DNA from: Verticillium longisporum
Lineage: Eukaryota; Ascomycota; Sordariomycetes; Glomerellales; Plectosphaerellaceae
NCBI GenBank assembly: GCA_019188255.1
Contig: JAETXT010000004.1
Span: 2,604,001-2,668,000, forward strand
Direction of reading: 5' to 3'
DNA length: 64,000 nt
Shown here: positions 50,469-62,639 of the stretch, piece by piece
How the letters are laid out: each line of letters starts with the position of its first letter
Position numbering within the stretch: position 1 is the first letter of the stretch
The notes under the pieces: generated by a model
What the model was told of the DNA's origin: nothing
The model's database searches: none
What the model saw: the letters and a program-made list of their open reading frames with translations, nothing else
Translations under genes and position numbers: made by a program

Positions 50469-50931
50469 GGCATGGTCGGCAAACTGCGCTTTGAGGATTA
50501 TGGAGAGATGTCGCAGGCGCTGAAGGTAGGACACCTTATCGTGTCTCGTTTGACGCGGTCTGAAATGAGACGCGTCGATGGTAGATGCATGCGAGCACTT
50601 TAAACAGTTGTGGGGTCGCAATGGCGCGCCTTGGTGACGCAGTCGCAGGTTGGGGTAGGCAGCGATATCACCACAGAGGGACCCGTTGACCCAGCGACAA
50701 CCGCCGGCCCAGCTCACCAGAAATCACCTTGAAGCCGCAGTCAGTCTGAGCGAGCTGCAAATCATCAATGCAATCACTTGAGCAAAGCTCTGTAACATTG
50801 AATTCATTCAGAATATGATTTGTCTCGGTAAAGCCTAGGCCCAACGCCACATAATCCATAAGCTACAAATCGTGAAAAGCTGACCCAAAGTACCATCCCA
50901 TGCGCCGATTGACTTCCCTACCAGCTCACAC
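50469..50931. other. Intergenic region between two minus-strand genes
   Basis: This 463-base stretch lies upstream of STN1 and downstream of the J-protein gene. No gene is seen, and it presumably holds the STN1 promoter. Confidence 0.5.
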
Positions 50932-51902
50932 TCATCTCTTGGAGCTCCTTGTTGGCCTACTTGACTCAGAGGCCTTGGCTTTCTTGAGCCTGGCAGCCGC
51001 CGCCTGAAAAGCCTCCTCCGAGGGCTCCTCCTCAACAACCCTCTTCTTGCCGGTCTTCGTCTTGCTCGGCGCTGCGTACTTGGCCTCGAGGTCTTGGAGA
51101 AAGTTGGCCCGCTTCGCCTGGTTCTGCTGGATCAACGCAGCCAGATCCATCTCATCATCCTTCTTGTTCTTCTTGCCCTTCTTCTTGTTGCCAAACAGCT
51201 TGTCGTGTACGCCCAGCTCCTTGGCGTATTCCTCGGCCTCTTGTCCCTCTGCTTTCGCGGCCTTGACCCGCGCCGCTTTGGACTTGGCGCTCTCCTTCGT
51301 GTAGGCCGTAAAGGGTGGTACATCTCCCGACTTGATAGCCGCATCGATTATGGAGCGGAAACGCTCGTCGTCCTCGAGCACGTCGCTGAGCATGACTGAT
51401 TCGTAAATTTGGTCCATCTTGCCCTTGTGCTCCTCGTACGCCACGAGCACGTCATCCTTCTCCTCGTCGGAGCCCTTGTACTTGGCGGCAAACTTCTCGA
51501 TGGCATCTGGCGAGATGGAATCGCGGAACTGCTCACGGTAGAAGTCGGACCAGTTGAAGCCATCGGCGTCCACGATGGATTCGGAGGTCGAGCCGGTCGT
51601 GTCGTAGCGCTTGCGGCGCGCAGGGTCAGATAGGATGGCATAGGCGAAGGCGATGGACTGGAACTTCTCGTTGGCCTCGGACTTTTTGTCTTCGGGGACC
51701 TTGTCTGTTGGGCTAAAGTCAGCTCGTGTACACAGCTTGAGGCTGGTCATGGGGCTGGCTGCCTACCTGGGTGGTTCTTCAATGCTGCTTTGCGGTAGGC
51801 CGACTTCACCTGGTCGGCAGTAGCCTCCCGCTCGAGACCCAGCGTCTCGTAAGGATCAACGACTGGCGGCTCGCCATCGATCAGATCGTCAGAGGAAGAC
51901 AT
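50932..51902 (-). CDS. DNAJC9-like J-domain protein
   Basis: This is a type III J-protein similar to human DNAJC9, an Hsp70 co-chaperone that also binds histones H3-H4. Exons: 51767..51902 and 50932..51704, with a 62-base intron, 302 aa. The N-terminal J-domain reads [20 protein letters not shown], then [20 protein letters not shown], with the HPD motif completed across the splice, and ends with [11 protein letters not shown]. The middle [20 protein letters not shown] and [20 protein letters not shown] match the DNAJC9 core. A Lys-rich stretch ([16 protein letters not shown]) and a C-terminal basic tail suggest nuclear location. Divergent from the deaminase gene. Confidence 0.88.
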
Positions 51903-52282
51903 TGTCGATCTGTTGTGTGTTTGATGAAGAGGGTTGAGCGGGCAGAGCATCAGCCACAAACGCGTTTCGACGCGTCCGCATAAAGTGGCGGGCTAGGTGA
52001 GCTCCAAGTGGGGGTCAAGTCGGCAATCGGCGCCTACAGTACCGATGGCAGCTGGAGTAATAGCCCCTCTAGAGGAGCTCCATCGCTCTACCCCTCCCTG
52101 ACCAGTCTGCCTTTTCACATCTGCATCTTCAGGCGGATTGGCAAGGCGAATTTGGTGTATGACTACTTACTGACAGGGACGAAGCTCGCCAAGAAGGATA
52201 CCGGCTTTTTCTTGGTGCTCAGGACAAGGCCTACCGACTACCACTGATTCTCAATTGCGCCTGCAACTTCACAGTTGTAACC
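51903..52282. promoter_or_regulatory. Bidirectional promoter region, J-protein/deaminase
   Basis: This 380-base gap lies between divergent start codons. No specific binding site is recognised. Confidence 0.45.
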
Positions 52283-52816
52283 ATGGCTTCCATGACAGGC
52301 ACCGAGCCAACGCCATCCATCAATCCTGGTGATCACAAGGCGTATCTCCAGTACGCTCTGTCTCTAGCGGCCCGATCGCCCCCGAAATCGACAAATTACA
52401 GTGTAGGCGCGGTTCTCGTTGACCCCAATACCAACACCATCGTCTCCACTGGCTACACGCTGGAACTCGAAGGCAACACACATGCCGAGCAGTGCTGCTT
52501 CATGAAGTTTGCGGCCGCCCACAGTGTGACGGAAGAGGAGCTCGCGACGGCCGTCCAGTCACCACCCTTGATCCTATACACGACGATGGAACCTTGCTCA
52601 GAGCGGCTCAGTGGCAACCTGCCCTGCGTGAAACGCATCCTCCGCCTGAAGCACCTCATCACGGCCGTCTACGTCGGCGTGCAGGAGCCGGAGAAATTCG
52701 TCAGTGACAACACTGGCCGAGGCGCTCTCCAAGCTGCAGGCATCGAGTTCGTTCACATTGGAGGGCTCGAGAAGGACATTCTAGCCGTCGCCACGGCAGG
52801 ACATCTGACCAAGTAG
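52283..52816 (+). CDS. CMP/dCMP-type zinc deaminase (Rib2 deaminase-like)
   Basis: This is a single-exon gene of 177 aa with the zinc-dependent deaminase fold. HAEQCC supplies the zinc His and the catalytic Glu, and EPCSERLSGNLPC supplies the two zinc cysteines of the PCxxxxxxxC signature. SPPKSTNYSVGAVLVD and TGYTLELEGNTHAEQ resemble the deaminase part of fungal Rib2, which deaminates a pyrimidine intermediate of riboflavin synthesis. This protein lacks the pseudouridine-synthase part of yeast Rib2, as is common in filamentous fungi. A general cytidine or other nucleotide deaminase remains possible. The start was chosen at the first ATG, followed by MASMTGTEPTPS. Frame intact. Confidence 0.82.
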   Translation: MASMTGTEPTPSINPGDHKAYLQYALSLAARSPPKSTNYSVGAVLVDPNTNTIVSTGYTLELEGNTHAEQCCFMKFAAAHSVTEEELATAVQSPPLILYTTMEPCSERLSGNLPCVKRILRLKHLITAVYVGVQEPEKFVSDNTGRGALQAAGIEFVHIGGLEKDILAVATAGHLTK

Positions 52817-54353
52817 GGAGCAGGCCACCCCACCACCACTGTCGAAGTTGGCTTGTACCTACGCAAAATCGCAGGGAACACCGTCTTGCGTGCTACCCCG
52901 AGATATCCGTCACGATTCCCTCATGGTTTCCTCTTGATTTGGTAGCTGGCCAATCTGGGGATCCCACCATTCCAGTTGGGTAGCTGCATCGATCCAGTGG
53001 CGAAAGCTACCCTTGCGATTGTTGGTTGGACTAGCGTCACGGCAATGATTGAGAGCTGCATTTAGCGTTGTGACAGCTCATCCACACATGCTCTAGGTAG
53101 CTAGCGGAGCGGTGTGCCTTTCTTGGAGCTCACCCACAAGCTGTCTTGCCGACACATACTGGCTCTCCAGAAAGAAAGAAAAAAACCAACTGCCAGCTTA
53201 TCATCATTTCTAAAGTACCTGATCTCCTTCCGTCCTGGCGATGCCCTCGCTTCAAGGGCAAGTCCAGTTCTGCATCAATGGTATTGTCCGCACCCGGCAA
53301 GTTGCACGACTTCTGAAGTTGCTGCACATCCCTCCGACAATCATCCTGGAGTCATCATGGTAGCCAATGCAGCCGGATTGTCACTGTCGCGTGCTATCAC
53401 GTTGGGAAGCATGGGGGAATCTGTGCGGCCGTTTCTTTCACCCGGACGGCTACGATCCCGACTGGTCGATGACGCTACACTACCTAAGCCGCATCCTCGA
53501 CATTTATTGTCTGGCGTAAATTGACACCTGGGGATGTCAAAGGAGACCAACCAACCCCAGACATGACCTCCTCGTCTTGATTTTCCCTGACCAGCCATTC
53601 ATGTTCAGGCTCGGCAGAAGGCGGGCGGGGGACAAAGTGGAAATACCATGTACCCACTAGTGGGCCTCCCGCCTAGATGGTGCACTTGGGGTGTGGTGCG
53701 CGCCCAGGTGCCTCAGCTCAGCTACCTCGTCTTCCAGTTTGGACTCTCGCACACCTGTCGATCGGAGAAGGGCATCATCGAACATTTAGCATCCAGCTTG
53801 GCCACTCCTCAGTACCCGTGATCAGCCTCGTCTTTTCAAAAAGTCTCTGGAGTGTTTCTCTGTCTCATCTCACAACCCACTTCCTGCTGTCGCATGCCAA
53901 CAAGTGCACCAACGCCCACCCCTTGGAAGCTTGCGTCCTCAGGACCCATGGCAAACTGAGGCTTGCTCTTCTTGACGCAAAACCCATCCGCGAGCTTCAT
54001 GCTTCGACAAACGCGCTTCCACAGGTAGCCCAATCAAAGGGAGTTCCTCCCGAACCCAGAGTATCCCTGCGTCTGGTAGCCATTTGCACAAGGATTCTGT
54101 TGGCCTAGGCAGGAGGATTGGGCAATCCGGCAAACGGAACGCCCTCAACACGACAGTCAAAAACTCTCACCACGCCTCGGATATCTTATTCTTCGAGCGA
54201 CATCCGCCCTCTACTCAATAAACTCGCATCACACTATCACTGAAGCTTGGCAGCTTCTAATTTTGCCTTCCATTCAGCCTGACCTGCTAATTCTACGTCG
54301 CTGAACTTAAACTCGAACATCTTCACCAAACCCATCGCTCACCGTCTTACATC
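52817..54353. other. Intergenic region; Argonaute promoter and leader
   Basis: This 1.5-kb stretch lies between the deaminase stop and the Argonaute start. Its short frames have no recognisable motif. The 150 bases before the Argonaute ATG are C/T-rich, as in many fungal leaders. Confidence 0.5.
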
Positions 54354-57300
54354 ATGGCTGATCATCCACGGGGCGGTCGCGGCGGAGGCCGTGGGGGAGA
54401 CCGAGGCGGAGACCGAGGCCGTGGTGGAGATCGTGGACGCGGAGGGGATCGTGGACGCGGAGGGGATCGTGGACGCGGGGGAGATCGGGGTCGCGGGGGA
54501 GATCGGGGTCGCGGCAGCGCCTTCGGGGGCGGCCGTGGCGACACCCAGGGTAGCCGCGGTGGGTATGGTGGTGACCGTGGAGGCCGGGGCAGTTACCGTG
54601 GAGATCGTGGAGGAGGCAGCACATATGGCGACCGCGGCGGTGGTGGTGGAGGTGGCTATCGAGGGGATCGTGGAGGTGGCGGCTTCCGAGGTCGTGGAGG
54701 CCGCGGCGGATTCGCCCCTCGCGCCGAGCCGTTCGAAGGCGAGCCTCATCGTGTCTTTGGGTTTGTCTCTCTTCTCATGTCCCAGTTCACATGCGTAGTA
54801 ACCAATACTGACACTACTTCAGGCAAGACCAGGCCACCCCGGAACCTAGCGCCACAGTTACGGCTTTGGAGAACAAGCTTGTGGCCGCTTATCAGTCTCA
54901 GGGCCTGAGCACAAAGATGAGCAAGCTCAAGATGTCCGGTGAGGCTGATTTGCTGTTCCCCCTCCGCCCTGCATACGGAACCAAGGGAAACAAGGTGGTG
55001 CTCTGGGCGAACTACTTCGAGATGGGCGTCAAGCCAAAGGTTGTGTACGCTTACAACCTCGAGGTACACAAGGTTCGCCCCAACAAGGGCGCTCAGCGGC
55101 AGGTCGATCCGAAGACCAGGATCAAAAATAAGGCGCTGAAGACAGATGTCTCGGGACGAAAGCTAGCCATCATCATCCAGCTGGCTATGGACAAGCTGCG
55201 CGAGGAGGATCCGAAAGCGATCCTCGCCACCGAGTTCAAGAGCAAGCTCATTTCGCTCAACAAGCTCAAGTACAACGATGATTGCCTTGAGGTGACCTTC
55301 AAGGGTGAGAATAGCAATAGGACTGAGAACTTCTTTGTCCGGATCGTTGATCCCATCGAAGCCTCGTTCGACGCAACCCTGCAGTATCTCAAGACCATGA
55401 CGGACAAGGGCGATCCCAATGGCTTCCCCAAGTTTGCCGTCCCCGTCGATGCCCTCGGCGTCATCCTTGGCTACACTCCGCGCAAGAACCCCGAGGTCTC
55501 GCCCGTCGGAAGCGCTCGGTTCTTCCCCATCGGCCCGACATGCGTCGAGAAGCAGCTCGGCGTGAACAATCGGATCTCTGCCATCCGTGGATACTTTCAG
55601 AGTGTCCGCCTAGGCACCGGTCGTGCCCTCCTCAACGTCAACGTCACCAGCGGCATCTTCAGGACTGCCGTTTCGGTTGCCGACCTCTGCCGCTGGGCCA
55701 ATATCGCGCAGTACGGCGGATCGAACCCGCCCGACCCAGGCACTACCGCCAAGACCAAGGCCCTGTCCAACTTTCTCAGCAAGGCACGGGTCAGGTGCGT
55801 CTTCAAGGACGGCAATGGCCGCGACTATGAGGCGAAGAAAACAATGTCGGGCCTTGCTGGAATCAGCGGCTCGCAAATCAACAGGGACCTTCTCAAGAGC
55901 GAGACTGTCAAGTTCAAACAGAACTTCCAGTGGGGCGGACCCAAAGAGGTGTGGTCCAAGATGGAACCTCGCGAAGGCGAGACGACTGTGATGGGCAACA
56001 GGCGTCCAGGTCTCTACACCGTTCATGAATACTCAAAGTGGAGTATGCGGACCGTCTCCTTATCTTTTCCTGAAGCTTCACGCTAACCTTGAATGTAGAG
56101 TACGGCATTGACTTTGACGCGAAGCTTCCACTCGTCAACCTAGGACGACCCGACAAGCCGTTGTATGTGCCCGCCGAGCGGTGTACCATCATTGGCGGTC
56201 AGTCGGTGCGGTCCAAGCTCAGTGGCGAGGAGACGACATTGATGCTCGACTTTGCCTGTCGGTCTCCGTTTGCCAACGCCCTCTCGATCAGCACGGAAAG
56301 TCGCAGCGCGCTGGGCCTGGATGAGAACCCCACACTCCAGCAATTTGGCCTGACCATCGACCGGCGCCTCCTGACGGTCTGGGGCCGCGAGCCCCAGTCA
56401 CCCTCGGTCCTTTACCTCAAGAACAAGGAGGCGAGGACGTTTGGCGGCGGATGGAACATGCGGGACGTGCAAGTTGCTGAGGCGGGTCCCAAGATCACGA
56501 ACTGGGCCTGGGTGCAGGTGACGGAGAGCGAGCGCTACACCGATGCTGCCGAAGCCGTGGGCAAATTTGCCGCCTTCCTTGCCAACACGGGTATCCCCAT
56601 CGACACCGCCCCTCGCCGAGGTCTTCGGGTACGCACTTCGTCGTTCCGATACCAGGACGACGTGGAGGCGGCGTTCAAGGAACTTGAGCAAAGGGCTGCC
56701 AAGGGCCCTCCTAATCTCTTCGTGCTCGTCATCCTGCCCCGCCAGGACACAACTCTCTACAGTGTTGTTAAGACGCTGGGCGACTGCCAATTTGGATTCC
56801 ACACCATTTGCGCCGTGGAGAAAACGTTCACCAAGGAGAATCCCATGACGTTCGCCAATATCGGTCTCAAGTGGAACCTCAAAAACGGCGGCATCAACCA
56901 CAGGGTCAAGGATCCCATCGGCATCGTGGCCCAGGGCAAGACAATGGTCGTCGGCTACGACGTCACACACCCCACCACCATGGGTCTGCAGCCAGGCGAC
57001 AAGGACTTGCCGCCGAGCATCGTCGGCCTCGTGGCCAGCGTTGACAAGGATCTGGGACAGTGGCCGGCCGTGGCGTGGGAGCAGGAGTCGGGCCAGGAGA
57101 TGCTGGACAGCAAGCTCACGGAGGGCTTCAAGTCGCGGCTGGAGCTCTGGCGCAAGAAGAACCGGCAGTCGCTCCCCGAGTTCATCGTCGTCTACCGCGA
57201 TGGCGTCTCAGAGGGTCAGTTCAGCCAGGTGCTCGAGCAGGAGCTGCCACAGATGCGCGAAGCGTGCCGCGTCATGTACCCGAACGGCCGCATGCCCAAG

Positions 57301-57795
57301 CTCTCCATCATTGTGTCGGTCAAGCGGCACCAAACACGATTCTACCCGACTCGCGAAGACCACATGGACGGCAAGTCACGCAACATCAAGAACGGCACGG
57401 TGGTGGACCGGGGCGTGACGCAGGCGCGGTACTGGGACTTCTTCCTGACGGCGCACACGGCGCTCAAGGGCACGGCGCGGCCGGCGCGGTACACGATGCT
57501 GCTGGACGAGATATTCACAAGCAATTACGGCATGACGGAGCAGGCGGCCAATCAGCTGGAAAAGTTCACGCACGATCTGTGTTACCTCTTTGGGCGGGCC
57601 ACCAAGGCCGTCAGCATCTGCCCGCCGGCGTACTACGCGGACATTGTGTGCGAACGGGCGCGGGTGCACAGGCCCGAGTACTTTGACGTCTCGGACACAA
57701 TGTCGTCGTCGGTGCGCAGCGGCGGAGGCATGTCGGCAGATGACGGGACCAAGGTGGTGCATGCACGGCTCAAGGACACCATGTACTACATTTAG
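54354..57795 (+). CDS. Argonaute protein, QDE-2 class, with RGG-repeat N-terminus
   Basis: This small-RNA-guided slicer of the RNAi pathway has exons 54354..54760, 54823..56042 and 56099..57795 (introns of 62 and 56 bases), 1107 aa, frame open throughout. Residues 1-130 are a Gly/Arg/Asp-rich low-complexity tail with six exact-length DRGRGG units at residues 20-54. The Argonaute N domain starts at ATVTALENKLVAAYQ, the PAZ/L region follows, and MID carries GLRVRTSSFRYQDDVEAAF and ILPRQDTTLYSVVK. PIWI has VVGYDVTHPTT, YRDGVSEGQF and PAYYADIVCERAR. The catalytic set reads D830, E876 (in SGQEM), D910 and D1057, a DEDD tetrad with spacing like active slicers. The C-terminal LKDTMYYI is the normal Argonaute ending. 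Quelling (QDE-2) versus meiotic silencing (SMS-2) orthology is not settled by eye. Confidence 0.92.
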
Positions 57796-58400
57796 GCAGA
57801 CGGCTTTCGTTGACGTCATGCACTGCAGACTGGTAATGGCGAGCATGGATGTTGGCAGGGAACTTGAGACTTTGGGCCCCGGTTGTGCTTTAGGCGAAGA
57901 TTGGTGATTATCAGCGTGGCCTATGAATAACGAAGGACATTCGAGTTGCGTCGCATCGGTCTTAAAGTTCATCCGAGTGACGATGTTTCTCCTGGTGGGT
58001 TCGTAGGTGAATTTAGCCCGAGAACCGCACGAGGGATCAGCGCTCGGCATCCGGGGAAGGCCGAGTCCTGATGGGCCCAGCCCTTTGAGTAGGGTATCCA
58101 ATGGGTGAAGAGACGGGTGTTGGGGACACCATCGTCAGCGTCGTACGTGAATGTGACAGCAAATCTGTGCAGGTGATGTGCACGTCGCGGAATATGACTG
58201 TTTGTCAGCGTCGTAAGCCGGGACGATCTCGAGGACACTGGGGCTGCTAGGCAAAAGTAAGATGGCTAGTCACCTTGGGTACCTTACCTACCTAGGAAGC
58301 TACGAAATGGTTCTCACGATCGCGCGGGCCAGTGGACGGCGCCTTCGTTCGATTGGGCCCTGCTCATCCGATCCAGTACTAGAAATAAGTGGTCACGTAT
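57796..58400. other. Argonaute 3' region up to the RIP block
   Basis: This 600-base stretch has ordinary base composition with CA and TG present. It includes GGTACCTTACCTACCTAGG at 58279-58297. No gene is seen. Composition changes sharply at about 58,400-58,440. Confidence 0.55.
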
Positions 58401-61400
58401 AGACGACCAAATGAATTAGGATAAGAGGGTTATTATATTAGAGGGAAACCAGGCCTTCCTAATATCTAGTATAGATAACTATATATAGGGTCCTAATCCT
58501 ATATAAAGATACCTTCCCAATTGCATTACTAGGCACTTAGTCCTATAAGTAACTACCTCTAAAGTAGCCGCCTACGGCTAAATGCCCCTCCCCTTATCTA
58601 GTATTTTTTAGTTTTTTTAAATTTTTTTCGATAGCTTTATAAAGATTTTCGTATATCCCTCTAGGACCCTCTACCCCGCTACCTATAGGCCTATAAGAAA
58701 CTTAAAGGAGAAATTTAAGAAAAGGAAAAAAGGAAACGAAGAAAAATCAAGCTATATATAAAGGTCTAAGTATAGAGATTTAAGGAAAATAGCTAATATT
58801 AATATAAACGCTAATATTAATAAAGAGCTATACTTTAATTGCCTCTAATATATATATATCTATCCTAGGATAGGGCTAGGGTAACTTCCTAACCTAGATT
58901 ATAAAGCTAATCCTAAACTCTACTTAGCTCTATTATTATTAAGGTCTACTCTAGGTCTTAGATCTACTAAGTTAATCTATATCGTATAAATATAGCTATT
59001 ACGTCTTAAGCTATTTTCGCTTATTTATTAAAGATCTTAAGGTTAGGAGTAATATCTAGGTCCTCTATTATCTAGCGACTTATTACTAGGCTAAGGTATT
59101 TAATAATTAAAACTATTATATTAAAGTATATACTTAGTAAAGTTAAATCTACTTTACCTAATAAGGAGTCTATTACTTATTAGTTAATATAATAGCCTCT
59201 CTCTAATTTAAATCCTAGGATATAGAGGTATAGCGTATATAAATATTATTCTAGGAATACTAGGATATTACCTTCTACCTCTATTAAGGCGTTAATATTA
59301 AAGTTTATTATTAGCTATAAATAGCTAAGATCCTCTATATATTGCTCCTAGATATAGACTAGGATATAATAGGTTAATAGTCGCTCTAGTCTTAGCTTAC
59401 TAGGTAGCTCTAGCTCTACTAGTCGATATAGGTCCCTATAAAGTATCCGCTTACCCTAGAATAAATAATAGGGAAGGCCTTCTAATAGCTACTATATAAC
59501 TAATATCTTAGTATTAGATATTTACTTAGAAGTAAGAGGAGTAGGACTTATCCGTATATCTATTTCTACTATTACCCCTCCTCCTAAAGTATACTATTAG
59601 CCTAGCTAATTAATTATTCTATAATTATCTACTCTTATATCCTATATTTAGATATTATATTAAGCGGCTAGGGTTAGATAATATTTAATACGATAATAAC
59701 GAGCAATATCAGGGAGCTATTATATAGTATTTATAATATCTCTATTTATAAAGTCCATATAGTTCCTTAGCTACTAAATAGGGTTAAAGTCTCTACTAAG
59801 ACCGGCTAGCGATATTACTAGTAATTAACCCCCTATAAGTACTAGGTTATAGCGGGTTGCTAATATCGGGATAACTAGTATTAGTAGTAGTAGTACCTTT
59901 AGATATAGGGTAATATATAATATAATCCCCTTATTATTAAGACCTATAACTATTACGAACTTAAATAACTATAAGTTCCTATCTAATATATAAAACTCTA
60001 TACTATTTAAGTACTTTAAGCTAAAGGCTTTAAGCTTAAATAGAACTCTAGATAACTTCCTAGCCTCCTAGGGGTAATAGGGGTAGCCTAGCGTTTATAT
60101 ATCTAGTATATATCTAAGATCTCTAATCTTATATTATATTATAAATCTTCCTAAGCCTAGGGGCCTTAATTAGTAGGATCTTAGTATAGAATATAATAGG
60201 ATTATTAGCTAATTATTAATATTAAGCCTTATCTCTTAATATATAGCCTTAAGCTAGTATTTATTAAATAGGTCCGAATATATATTAATCTATTCTCGGT
60301 CGAATCGTCTATAATCTTCCTAATATTATAAGGAAGTAAACTAGTATAGGTATATATATAATCCTAAGCCCTTAATCTTATAGATTCTAAAGTAATATAA
60401 ATAGTAGATTAAGAATATAGCTAAGGATACTTTAAGTACGTCCTTAATATTAGACCCCCGATTTAGCTATTCTAGTTCCCTATTATCGGAGAGGCTAATA
60501 TAGATCTATATTAGAGTACCCGATATAGCGAAGTCTATATTAATTATCTTCTTTAGTAGCTATTATAGTCTAGCTTCTACTAGTTCTATAAGCTTAATCG
60601 GGATAGTTATCCTAGTAAGTTATAGGATATATATTAAATATATTCCCTATATTATATATAGACCTATTAGCTAGTATAGAGATATGTAAAGTAAGCTTCG
60701 GAGATCTAATTATATTAGCTCCTTAATTCTAGCTAGGGGAGTAATAAATATTATACTAAGGCTATATTTAGTATATACTAGTATCTCCTCTAAGTACTTA
60801 TTAATTATAATTATAGATATTTATTTAATTATATCTAAATACTAAAAGGAAACTTTCTTAAAGAAAGATAATTAATTTAATATAAATATCGAATAATAAA
60901 GAAGCTTATATTAGCTAGTAAAGTATACTTTATCTATTTAGAAGGTAACCCCTTTAAAATTATCCCCTAGGTCTAGGGCTATAAGGGCTCCTTATTAAGT
61001 ATATTTACCCTAATAGAAAAACGGCTAGCTAATATTATTATCCTAGCTAATAAAGTATCTATCTTTAGCTATAATCCGGACCCCTCTTTTAATATACTCT
61101 ATAATATCTAGGGCTTTTAGATTAAGTTAGTCTATTCCCCTATATCTTAAAAGCTAAGTTACTCTAATCTACTTAGAGACTTTACTATCCTTATTCTAAT
61201 AATACTTTAATTATAATATCCTAGACCCTTAGTCCCGATAAGGGCTAATAGGCTAAGGTCTTTTAGTAAAAACCTAGTTATTATAGACCTAGACTCTTTA
61301 GCTTAGTACTAGATAGTAGGGTACTATAGCTAGGGTTATAATATTATTAATTACTAGCTCGGCTCCTCCGCTTCTACTAGGTTTAAGTATAGTATTTAAA

Positions 61401-61564
61401 GAGTAATAGGTATAAACTACTAGTAAATATATCTATATTATTATATAGGAGGAATAGTATTAGCTCGTAAATAATATAAGGTCGTAATAATATAAGGGTA
61501 TAGGAGTATAAGGCTATAAAGGGGTAAGCTTAATACTAGGGTAGGCGCTTAAGGTAATTACTTT

Positions 61565-61676
61565 ATAATAAACTCTCTAAATAATAAGCTTTCCTTATAA
61601 TAAACTCTCTAGATAATAAGTTCCCTAGATAATAAACTCTCTAGATAATAAGTTCCCTAGATAATAAACTCCTTAG
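61565..61676. repeat. 16-bp tandem array, 7 copies, inside the RIP block
   Basis: Units begin at 61565, 61581, 61597, 61613, 61629, 61645 and 61661. Two variants alternate, ATAATAAACTCTCTAG and ATAATAAGTTCCCTAG, giving a 32-base higher-order period. It lies left of the integrase relic and could be part of the element's untranslated or LTR region. Confidence 0.9.
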
Positions 61677-62639
61677 AATAATATATAAGAAAATAATCGG
61701 TTATATTAGATAGTTTCCGCTCTTACTTTAGTAAATTAATAGGATAAGTAGCCTTCTTCCCTAGTATTAGAACTATAGGTATTTAGGAAGAGTATTAAAT
61801 AGTATAATAATATATAATAAGGAGAAGTAATAATAATAAGAGGGTAAGATATAGAGGGTATATTAGAGTTATAACCTTAGGATAGTAATTAAGGCTTAAG
61901 AGGTAATTAAAGAAGGGAAGTAAGAGGAGTAGAGAGGTTAAGGAAGTAAAATCCTCCTAAAGAGAGCTACTAGGCCTTAATAATTCTAGCTCCTTCTATT
62001 ATCCTATTTATAATTAAGGCTCCTTCTATTATTAACCCTTAATATAGGATACTAAAAGTACTAAGCTATAGTAACCTCCTCTAATATATTATAGGTCCTC
62101 TCTCCTATAAATAAGTATTAATTATATATAATTACTTAATTATCGGTTCATTACTCTAGGCCTCCTAAGATATCTTTCAAATAGGAGGACCTCTCCCTTC
62201 CCTTATAGATACTTACTCTAAGGCCTAAAGGCCTTAAGGTAATCCTAATACTAATTATATAGGATAGGTATATTATCTAGCTTCGCTAGCTAGTATATCC
62301 TATAACCGTAGACCTTAATAACCCGAAATAGTCCCTTCTATTATATTACTAGTTTTAGGGGCTTCCTTTCCTAAATTACTATTATTAAGGTTCTAATCGA
62401 GAAGGGTTTCGTAGTTCTCTATATATATTACTTAGTTACTATAATCGCTAATAGGTCTTTATAAATATTAGCTCTATAGTATTCTAATTATATAACCCGA
62501 TATTCTACTATATTAGCTTACTCTATTCCCTAAAGGTAATCCTCTAGGTACTATCTAGGCTCCTCTATAGTAGCTAGAAGTAAAGTCTAGGTTAGGCTAG
62601 GAAAAGCAGCCTCTATTAAGCCTATACTAGGTACCCTAT

